Shown here one piece after another: positions 12,208 to 17,655 of a stretch of 17,655 nt of DNA. The notes below the pieces were generated by a model. The model had not been told where the DNA came from. It did not search any database and worked only from the letters and a program-made list of their open reading frames with translations. Source of the stretch: Anaerolineales bacterium (GTDB lineage: Bacteria; Chloroflexota; Anaerolineae; Anaerolineales; Villigracilaceae); the NCBI GenBank assembly GCA_016928525.1, contig JAFGKO010000322.1, positions 1 to 17,655 on the forward strand, given 5' to 3'. Position 1 is the first letter of the stretch; each line of letters begins with the position of its first letter. Position numbers and translations under genes: made by a program.

Positions 12208-12216
12208 ATTATAACA
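12208..12216 (-). promoter_or_regulatory. Second candidate promoter for nrfHA
   Basis: Minus-strand TGT-TATAAT is a perfect extended -10 (hexamer 12208-12213). CTGACA (12228-12233) lies 14 nt away, short for a -35. Its start would be near 12201, putting the operator at about +28, a repression position. Confidence 0.45.
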
Positions 12217-12235
12217 ATTATCGCGTCTGTCAGTG

Positions 12236-13429
12236 CTACTTCCCGGGTGAATACATTCTTCCTTTCCAAGTGACACCTTTGCCTGACAAAACGTTCCAGG
12301 CGGATGTAATCATCATGGCGGCAAAGACACCCGCCCCGATGGGAGTGGTCAGCGCATACCAGGTCGGGATGTCCATACCGCGCGACGCCCTTACCCGCCA
12401 GAAGATCAGGTAACCCCAGAGCAACACCGCTTCGAGCAGCACCACGCTTCCTTCCAGGCCCGAACCTGCCGCCGCTAAAATGACACCCCAGATCACCCAG
12501 GCCGGTAACAGCAAAGCCGCCGTAAAAGCCAGGAATGCCCCAAAGACGCCCAGCCACAGCAGACCCCGGTCATCGCGCAGGCCGAGATAGATGTTCTTCG
12601 TCCAACCCTCCCACATCTCTGAAAGAGACGTGTACATGCGCGTGGAGGCCACCTGCCGCCCGTCAGCCACCACCAGCCGGTATCCTTTCCCTTTCACCAG
12701 AACTGCCAGGTCCTTGTCTTCTACAATCGAGCCTTTGATGGCCACATGCCCGCCGACTGCTTCGTAAACATTCCGTTTGATAAAGATGAACTGTCCGTTT
12801 GCAATCGCATCCTTGCGCTTTGGATCGTTGACCCTGCGCGGCGAAAACCCGACCGAGAGCGCCAGCATGACCAGCGGCAGTATCGTCCGCTCCCAGAAGG
12901 TCAGCATGATCTGGCGTGTCATGATCGTGAACAGGTCGGCCTTGGTCCCGGCAGCCTTGACATACACCGCCGCCAGCGCATCCGGCGTGACGAAGGTGTC
13001 CGCATCCACGAAGCACAGCCACTCGCCGTGTGCAGCAGCCGCGGCCTGGGTCAGGGCGTGGGGTTTCCCGGCCCAGCCCGGGGGCAGGTCCGATCCGTTG
13101 ATAATTTTCAGCCTGTCGTTCTGGTTACCCGATGGTCGAGTAGCCACGGAGCGGCGTATCGAGACCAGAATCTCAGCAGTGGCATCCGTCGAACGGTCAT
13201 CCAAAACGATAATTTCGTAGTTAGGATAGGTCTGCGCCAGCAAAGCCTCCACACAACGGCGAATGTTACGTTCTTCGTTGCGGGCAGGGACACACACGGA
13301 AATGAGCGGCGCAACATCCGGCAACGGCGATGGCCTGACCACAATGTCAAGTTCGTACTGGTTGTGCATCCAGGTGATGATGGCAAGACCTGCCAGGAAG
13401 CAGACAGAAGAAATGATAAGAGCGCTCAT
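12236..13429 (-). CDS. Family 2 glycosyltransferase (HpnB/CrtQ-like), membrane-bound
   Basis: 397 residues. An N-terminal membrane helix (2-20) precedes a GT-A domain: ISVCVPARNEERNIRRCVEA (43-62), DDRSTD (77-82), the metal-binding DADT (142-145) and the acceptor-side EDKD (237-240). The usual QxxRW is replaced by EMWEGWTKN (271-279), as in hopanoid-associated HpnB and carotenoid CrtQ-type enzymes. Three or four C-terminal helices follow (about 288-382). The substrate is likely a lipid or carotenoid-type acceptor; this is inferred. Residues 88-101 are encoded by an inserted palindromic repeat. There is no Shine-Dalgarno, and a -10 (TACAAT) lies 6 nt before the ATG, so the mRNA may be leaderless. 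It is divergent from the lipoprotein gene. Confidence 0.88.
   Translation of the reverse strand: MSALIISSVCFLAGLAIITWMHNQYELDIVVRPSPLPDVAPLISVCVPARNEERNIRRCVEALLAQTYPNYEIIVLDDRSTDATAEILVSIRRSVATRPSGNQNDRLKIINGSDLPPGWAGKPHALTQAAAAAHGEWLCFVDADTFVTPDALAAVYVKAAGTKADLFTIMTRQIMLTFWERTILPLVMLALSVGFSPRRVNDPKRKDAIANGQFIFIKRNVYEAVGGHVAIKGSIVEDKDLAVLVKGKGYRLVVADGRQVASTRMYTSLSEMWEGWTKNIYLGLRDDRGLLWLGVFGAFLAFTAALLLPAWVIWGVILAAAGSGLEGSVVLLEAVLLWGYLIFWRVRASRGMDIPTWYALTTPIGAGVFAAMMITSAWNVLSGKGVTWKGRMYSPGK
13134..13166. repeat. Interspersed palindromic repeat inside the glycosyltransferase gene
   Basis: A 33-nt imperfect palindrome. GGTCGAGTAGCC (13134-13145) and GGCGTATCGAGACC (13153-13166) are inverted copies separated by ACGGAGC, differing by a 2-nt gap and one internal mismatch. 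The GTCGAGTAGC...GTATCGAGAC pattern resembles repetitive extragenic palindromes seen in high-GC bacteria. Here it is in coding sequence, between DDRSTDATAEI and RLKIINGSDLPPGW, where relatives carry a short loop. Confidence 0.6.
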
Positions 13430-13435
13430 GGCCTG

Positions 13436-13441
13436 ATTGTA
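13436..13441 (-). promoter_or_regulatory. -10 element of the glycosyltransferase gene (leaderless)
   Basis: Minus-strand TACAAT ends 6 nt before ATG 13429, placing the expected start of transcription at the ATG. No Shine-Dalgarno is present. Confidence 0.4.
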
Positions 13442-13466
13442 TCCCAGAGCAAGAGCGTGATAAAAT
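13437..13466 (+). promoter_or_regulatory. Promoter of the beta-propeller lipoprotein gene
   Basis: TTGTAT (13437-13442), 18 nt, then TAAAAT (13461-13466) preceded by TGA. The -35 lies on the same bases as the -10 of the divergent glycosyltransferase gene, so the two promoters should compete. Confidence 0.4.
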
Positions 13467-13499
13467 TTTGGACATAACCACTCTAAAAATGGAGGATGA

Positions 13500-14891
13500 A
13501 TGGGTAAAATAAAATTTCACTGGCAGCTTTTGGGATTGATCTTCATTCTTTTATTGGCAAGCTGCCTGCCTGCGAGCACATTACCAGACAATCAAAATGC
13601 TCTTGAAACCATCGTAGCCACAACCCTGACGGCTATAGCTGGCGAGGCGCCTGGAGCAAATATGCCAGATGTTACCACACCTGTTGAGACAGTCGCACCA
13701 GATGTCCCCACGTTCATTGCGCCGCGTGCTTTGCAAGTCGCTTACATAAAAAACGGCAATGTTTACGTTTGGACGGAAGACAAAAATTCCGTCGGCTTGA
13801 CCAATACTGGAGATGCGGTGGATGTACGCATATCGGATGATGGACAGGTCATTGTCTACACCCGCCGTGATCCAAACAATGACTTTGCTTATGAACTGTG
13901 GGCGGTGAATACCAGCGGTCCAACCAATGCACGTTTGCTGGTGAGCAATGCCGAACTCGAAGCCCTGAAGGCGACCAGCCCATTTCCCGACGCGCGCGGC
14001 CTGAGGCCAGATTTTTTCGAGTTCCAGCCAAAAACCCATCAACTGGCTTACAGCACGATCCCCTTGTTCGAAGGGCCTGGATACGCACCGGGGAAAGATT
14101 TGCGTCTGGTCAATACTGACAACTTGGAGAAGATTACTGTCTTCGACTTTAATGGAGGCGGGCTCTTTTACTTTTCCCCAAATGGCGCCCAGGTCGCCTT
14201 ATCCAACCCGGACCATATCAGCTTAGCCAACGCCGACGGCAGTAACTTGCGCCCCAACGTATTGACCTTCCCCCTGGTTGGCACATATAGCGAATACCAA
14301 TATCACCCACGGCCACATTGGTCAGCAGATTCGAGCTTCTTGCGCGTTGCCATTCCACCCGAGGATACACTTGCGCAGCCAACGCCACCGACCATGTTAT
14401 GGCACATCCCAACTGACGGTTCACCCGCAACCCAATTGGGCAGCATCCCTGCCATTCCGTTTGCCTGGCCGGATACGGCCTTCTCTCCTAACCTGGACAA
14501 AGTAGGGTATGCAAAAAGTGTGGGCGAGCCAGATCAAAACCAACGCGAATTGCACATCGCCAACGCGGATGGCTCCGGGGACTTCGTTGTTGCTACTGGA
14601 GAGGGGGTTGAATTCTGGCAATGGACGCCGGACGGCGAGCGTTTTTTGTATGTTATCCATGCTGGGGCGGAACAGGGCGCCTACCTGGGTCAGCTTTCAG
14701 GTGGATCAACGCTGATCGCCAGCATCCCTACAACGCTAAATCAAATGCGCTGGGTGGATGCTTCTCGTTTCCTTTATCTCCAACCGAATGGGAATGCGTG
14801 GGAATTGCGTATCAGTGACGTAGATGGCCAGAACCACGCTTTCATTGATACCGTCCCTGATTCGGTAGGCTCGTTCGATTTCACACAGTAA
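13500..14891 (+). CDS. Lipoprotein with a TolB/WD40-like beta-propeller
   Basis: 463 residues. The signal peptide (LGLIFILLLASC) has a canonical lipobox with lipidated Cys22. A Thr/Pro/Ala-rich linker covers about 25-75. From residue 78 repeated blades appear, each with a sequence like AYIKNGNVYVWTED, SDDGQVIVYTRRD, LRLVNTDNLE, FSPNGAQVALSN, HIANADGSGDF or WTPDGERFLYV; the D-G/N-G turns and the rhythm of about 40-50 residues are those of PD40/TolB-type propellers. Such proteins usually bind other proteins or report on the envelope; no catalytic site is visible. GGAGG at 13491-13495 is 4 nt before ATG 13500; the overlapping ATGs at 13489 and 13496 are out of frame. A terminator follows its stop, so it is probably monocistronic. 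Confidence 0.82.
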   Translation: MGKIKFHWQLLGLIFILLLASCLPASTLPDNQNALETIVATTLTAIAGEAPGANMPDVTTPVETVAPDVPTFIAPRALQVAYIKNGNVYVWTEDKNSVGLTNTGDAVDVRISDDGQVIVYTRRDPNNDFAYELWAVNTSGPTNARLLVSNAELEALKATSPFPDARGLRPDFFEFQPKTHQLAYSTIPLFEGPGYAPGKDLRLVNTDNLEKITVFDFNGGGLFYFSPNGAQVALSNPDHISLANADGSNLRPNVLTFPLVGTYSEYQYHPRPHWSADSSFLRVAIPPEDTLAQPTPPTMLWHIPTDGSPATQLGSIPAIPFAWPDTAFSPNLDKVGYAKSVGEPDQNQRELHIANADGSGDFVVATGEGVEFWQWTPDGERFLYVIHAGAEQGAYLGQLSGGSTLIASIPTTLNQMRWVDASRFLYLQPNGNAWELRISDVDGQNHAFIDTVPDSVGSFDFTQ

Positions 14892-14909
14892 ATTGACCTG
14901 CACATCAAC

Positions 14910-14946
14910 AAAGAGCGGACTGATTTTTATCGGTTCGCTCTTTTTT
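14910..14946 (+). terminator. Intrinsic terminator after the propeller lipoprotein
   Basis: A 15-bp stem (14910-14924 with 14929-14943) with two G-U pairs and a TTTT loop is followed by a T-run to 14946. It lies just beyond the sbcC stop and may also act weakly on the minus strand, where only three T follow the stem. Confidence 0.9.
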
Positions 14947-14955
14947 CATCAAATC

Positions 14956-17511
14956 TTAAATCACCTGCACTGTTGACCCCCGTACAGTTTTCTCTACCTC
15001 AATTCGAGTCGGGAAAGCATCTTTCAACTCATCCAGGTGCGTGATGACCAATATCTTGGCAAAATCGTCTTTCACTAAATTGATAGCCTCGATCAGGCGC
15101 TGTCGCCCCTGAGTATCCTGTGAGCCGAAGCCCTCGTCAATAACTAACGTTTGCAGACGTGCGCCCTTGCGTTGGGCCAGCACTTCCGAGAGCGCCAACC
15201 GGATGGCAAAGTTGACCCGGAAAGTCTCCCCGCCCGAGTACATCTCGTAATCGCGCACCCCGGCCCCATCGCTGATCTGGATATCGAGCGTCTCTTTCAG
15301 GTCATCGCGCTTCTTGTCCTTGTACTCGGCCTGGGTCACAAAACGAACGCTCATCTGCCCGTCGCTCAGGCGGTCGAGCAGTTCGTTGGCGCGTGTCTCG
15401 ATCTGCGGCAGGGCTTGCTCGATCAGCAAGGCCGGGACGCCGTCCTTCCCAAAGGCGCGCTCCAGCGTCTTGTGGCGGGCGATCTGGCGTTGCAACCCTT
15501 CCCGTCCGGCAGCGTAATCCGTTTTGCGCACTCGTAGATCATCCAACACAGACACTTTCTGGCGTGCCGCGCCGACTTCCTGCGTCAGGCGGTTCTCCTG
15601 CTCCTGTAAGCGCAGCAATTCGTCCATAGCGGTATCCACATCCGGGGCCTGCGCTTCGGAGGCAGCCAGGGTAGTCACGGCTTCATCATGCTCTTTCTGC
15701 TGCATCTCAACCTCCGATTTGCGATTTACGATTTCGGATTTGAGACTGTCAATTTCGTTCTCGATGGGTTTGAGCGCCGCGCGCGCTTTTTCAAGGTTTT
15801 GATACTCTTCTTCCGCAACGCGCTGCTCGGATTCGGCTTTGCGCACGGCATCGTGCGCGGCTGCATCATATCCAAGTGCAGCCAGTTCCTGGTCCACTTC
15901 TTTGAGTTGTTTTCGAGCTTCAGCGGCAAAACTTTCTTTTTCGAGACTTTTCGACACTTCTATCAGGCGCTTCTTGCCCGTGGCTTTCCACTCATCGTCC
16001 TGCTTCTGCAGACTCTCCAGGCGTTCGGTTAGCTGGGTAATCATTGTGGATGCGGACCGGCGATCTTGCTCGATAGAGGCGTAGTTCGTGATGCGTGATT
16101 CGTAATCCGTGATCTGCTCGGCGAGTGCCTTTATCTCGGCCGTATTGGCACGGTAGCGGTCGCCCTGCGTTTTGCCAACGGCTTCCAGCCCGGCCAGCGT
16201 GGACTTGCGATGTTCTTCACTCAAATCCTGCCCGCATAACGGACAGGTTGCTCCCTCGGTCGCCTGCAGACGGTCGATGCGCGTTTTCAACTCATCCATT
16301 TGCACTTTGAGCGTCTGGTTTTCTGTTCTCAACTCTGCCATTTTTTCGCGCGCGGTTCCGGCTTGTTTTTCCAACTCTTCGTGCTCGCCTAACTTTATTT
16401 CTACTTCAGCCAGCGTTTTTTTAGCGGTCTCGATCTGTCCTCGCAATGTCTCGATCACCAACGCTTGTTCGCTAACTGCTGACTGCTGAGAGCTAAGCGC
16501 TAATTGCTCCTGCTCCAACTTTGCCTTTTCAACAGCGATCTCTTCCAACAACGGCTGGCGACGTTTTTCATGCTCGCGAAATTGCGCTCCAACCTCGTCC
16601 AAGCGTTCGGACTCGGCTCGGGTCTGCTTCCACTTCTCGTATGCGGATTCCACGTCCGCGGCGCGCTTGAGCAAGTCGGCATAGGTGGCGCTTTCGGTCT
16701 CTCGTCCAGCAAGACGGGCCTGAAGTCCAGAGAGATGCGCTTGGGACCGCTCGAGGGCCGTGGCCAGCGTCTCGACCAGTTTCCGCTGGTTTTCGAGAGA
16801 AGCCTGCACTTTTTTCATATTTTCCAGCGCAGTTTCTTGAGTCTTGCGCGCCTTTGCCAGTCCTTTGAGTTCGCGCTCCAGGTTGGTCAGGTGTGCTTTG
16901 CGTTGATCTTCCTCTGCCAGCTCATTATCGATTTCGGTGATACGACCGTCGATATTTCTGACATCATCCTCGACAGTCCTACGCCGCTCAGCAGTGCGAA
17001 CACGATAGGTTTCCCAGGCCTCCAGACCGAGGATACTGCCCAGCACTTCCTTGCGTTTGCTGGCGGTCTGCTGGGTGAACTGGTCGGCTTTGCCTTGCAG
17101 AAAAAAGGCCGCATTGACAAAGGTGTCGTAATCCAGGCGTAGAACCTGTTCGATGCGCGTCTGAGTTTCGCGCAAAGTCCGCTCTGTAAGTGGGCGCCAG
17201 GTATCGCCATCCTGCACTTGAAATTCCAGCACTGTGCCTTTACCACGCGGCAAAGAACGTTGCACGCGATAGATGTTTTCTTCATAGGAAAAAGTAAACT
17301 CCACTTCCGCCGCATCCGATTGCAGGTTGACGACCGAATCGTCCCGTTTGCGCGCCTGCCCGAAAAGCGACCAGGTAATCGCATCCAGCAGGGACGACTT
17401 GCCCGCCCCATTGGGGCCAGAGATACAGGCCAACTCAAAAGTGGTGAAGTTCACTTCGATGGGATCGCGATAGGAGAGAAAGCCGGAAAGACGGAGTTGG
17501 AGTGGGATCAT
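14956..17511 (-). CDS. sbcC: SbcC/Rad50-type exonuclease subunit (SMC-like ATPase)
   Basis: 851 residues. The head has Walker A SGPNGAGKSS (31-40), the ABC signature YSGGE (758-762) and Walker B LVIDEGF (Asp792, Glu793). Between them are two long coiled-coil arms joined by a zinc hook with CPLC at 423-426. SbcC partners the nuclease SbcD to cut hairpins and DNA ends during repair. ATG 17511 gives MIPLQLRLSGFLSYRD, the usual family N-terminus, with AAGG 7 nt before it; in-frame codons up to 17556 are unlikely to be used. The shape is standard but somewhat shorter than E. coli SbcC (1048 residues). Three heptanucleotide repeats lie in the coil-coding parts (15713-15754, 16085-16112, 16471-16505). 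No sbcD is in the window; the minus-strand gene upstream is separated by a 90-nt spacer. Confidence 0.95.
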   Translation of the reverse strand: MIPLQLRLSGFLSYRDPIEVNFTTFELACISGPNGAGKSSLLDAITWSLFGQARKRDDSVVNLQSDAAEVEFTFSYEENIYRVQRSLPRGKGTVLEFQVQDGDTWRPLTERTLRETQTRIEQVLRLDYDTFVNAAFFLQGKADQFTQQTASKRKEVLGSILGLEAWETYRVRTAERRRTVEDDVRNIDGRITEIDNELAEEDQRKAHLTNLERELKGLAKARKTQETALENMKKVQASLENQRKLVETLATALERSQAHLSGLQARLAGRETESATYADLLKRAADVESAYEKWKQTRAESERLDEVGAQFREHEKRRQPLLEEIAVEKAKLEQEQLALSSQQSAVSEQALVIETLRGQIETAKKTLAEVEIKLGEHEELEKQAGTAREKMAELRTENQTLKVQMDELKTRIDRLQATEGATCPLCGQDLSEEHRKSTLAGLEAVGKTQGDRYRANTAEIKALAEQITDYESRITNYASIEQDRRSASTMITQLTERLESLQKQDDEWKATGKKRLIEVSKSLEKESFAAEARKQLKEVDQELAALGYDAAAHDAVRKAESEQRVAEEEYQNLEKARAALKPIENEIDSLKSEIVNRKSEVEMQQKEHDEAVTTLAASEAQAPDVDTAMDELLRLQEQENRLTQEVGAARQKVSVLDDLRVRKTDYAAGREGLQRQIARHKTLERAFGKDGVPALLIEQALPQIETRANELLDRLSDGQMSVRFVTQAEYKDKKRDDLKETLDIQISDGAGVRDYEMYSGGETFRVNFAIRLALSEVLAQRKGARLQTLVIDEGFGSQDTQGRQRLIEAINLVKDDFAKILVITHLDELKDAFPTRIEVEKTVRGSTVQVI
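15713..15754 (-). repeat. Heptanucleotide tandem repeat in sbcC (C-terminal coil)
   Basis: Six 7-nt units, four of them clear (plus strand TCCGATT, TGCGATT, TACGATT, TCGGATT). On the coding strand the units read as AAATCGT and AAATCGC types, identical to units in the priA repeat; both genes share the 16-nt string AAATCGTAAATCGCAA. They encode SEIVNRKSEVE. Confidence 0.75.
16085..16112 (-). repeat. Heptanucleotide tandem repeat in sbcC (after the zinc hook)
   Basis: Four units on the plus strand: TTCGTGA, TGCGTGA, TTCGTAA, TCCGTGA. They encode ITDYESRITNYA, two seven-residue blocks. Confidence 0.75.
16471..16505 (-). repeat. Heptanucleotide tandem repeat in sbcC (first coil)
   Basis: Five units on the plus strand: GCTAACT, GCTGACT, GCTGAGA, GCTAAGC, GCTAATT. 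They encode LALSSQQSAVSE, a coil segment before the zinc hook. Confidence 0.75.
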
Positions 17512-17535
17512 GAAAAGGCCTTGATAAAAACAATA

Positions 17536-17561
17536 ACCACGAAGACAGAAAGCCACGAAGG
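17536..17561. repeat. Short CCACGAAG-type intergenic repeat
   Basis: ACCACGAAGA and CCACGAAGG flank CAGAAAG. This is a short degenerate array in the sbcC upstream region, similar in style to intergenic minisatellites built on the unit CACGAAGG/A. It has no coding potential of its own. Confidence 0.4.
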
Positions 17562-17600
17562 CTAGGATAAGGAGGTGTCAGGAATCTTGTGTAAATGGGG

Positions 17601-17608
17601 ATTATACA
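17601..17608 (-). promoter_or_regulatory. Possible -10 of sbcC
   Basis: Minus-strand TG-TATAAT (hexamer 17601-17606) overlaps the stop of the upstream gene fragment. No -35 fits at the right distance. It would give a leader of about 83 nt to sbcC. Confidence 0.3.
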
Positions 17609-17655
17609 GGCCAGCGATCTTCAAAGCGAATGGCTAACTGATTGAGGATCAACGG
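17602..17655 (-). CDS. C-terminal end of an upstream minus-strand gene (partial)
   Basis: The minus strand is open from the window edge to TAA (17602-17604), giving 17 residues (LNQLAIRFEDRWPV at the end); the other two minus frames are closed. The place upstream of sbcC is where sbcD often lies, but these residues are too few to claim it. Confidence 0.4.
   Translation of the reverse strand, partial: PLILNQLAIRFEDRWPV

Noticed and set aside
12746..13477. Plus-strand open frame of 243 codons opposite the glycosyltransferase
   Set aside because: It covers the conserved GT-2 domain in antisense, is full of Arg/Gln/Pro with no motif, and the minus-strand gene is convincing.
17512..17556. Longer N-terminus of SbcC
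   Set aside because: The extra 15 residues come from the repeat-containing spacer; MIPLQLRL is the conserved beginning.

Overview
The window looks like chromosomal DNA of an uncultured or environmental member of the Chloroflexota, most likely Anaerolineae. This is inferred from the gene set and from in-gene heptanucleotide repeats; no rRNA gene or other phylogenetic marker is present to prove it. The gene set includes DUF3054 and DUF6159 membrane proteins, lipoproteins with Pro/Glu/Gln-rich linkers, a zinc-free anti-sigma factor, an orphan MEMO-type protein, and a membrane-anchored NrfA with NrfH. I see no phage, insertion sequence, CRISPR array, tRNA or rRNA gene.

Layout. 1-740: the tail of an upstream gene, a DUF3054 membrane protein (+) and a convergent GlsB/YeaQ-type small membrane protein (-). 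894-2726: an ECF sigma factor, its membrane-bound anti-sigma partner (ATGA overlap) and an overlapping Nudix hydrolase broken by an apparent one-base deletion. 2823-3660: a lipoprotein closed by a strong terminator. 3736-7864: a tight run of MEMO-like protein (AmmeMemoRadiSam B), glycerophosphodiester phosphodiesterase and the replication-restart helicase PriA. 7894-10010: a DUF6159 membrane protein, a phosphoribosyltransferase and a Crp/Fnr regulator, almost without gaps. 10011-10200: a hairpin-rich spacer with a bidirectional terminator. 10201-12098 (-): nrfHA, encoding the membrane quinol dehydrogenase and the pentaheme ammonia-forming nitrite reductase. 12236-13429 (-): a family 2 glycosyltransferase. 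13500-14891 (+): a beta-propeller-like lipoprotein. 14956-17511 (-): SbcC, the DNA-repair SMC-like ATPase, followed at the window edge by the tail of another minus-strand gene.

How the genes connect. The clearest functional link is between the Crp/Fnr regulator and nrfHA. The regulator keeps the Arg-Glu-x3-Arg recognition helix of E. coli CRP, and an exact TGTGA-N6-TCACA operator sits just upstream of nrfH. Its effector domain lacks the usual cAMP-binding Arg-Ser, so a nitrogen-oxide or redox signal is more likely than cAMP. The sigma and anti-sigma pair forms a second regulatory unit.

The most unusual structural signal is a set of degenerate heptanucleotide tandem repeats inside coding sequence: two in priA and three in sbcC. 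They are read as seven-residue repeats, because three 7-nt units equal 21 nt. A different palindromic repeat is embedded in the glycosyltransferase gene. Several genes (sigma factor, MEMO, glycosyltransferase) have a -10 element 6-10 nt before the start codon and no Shine-Dalgarno sequence, suggesting leaderless mRNAs. I did not find a clearly novel multi-gene system.
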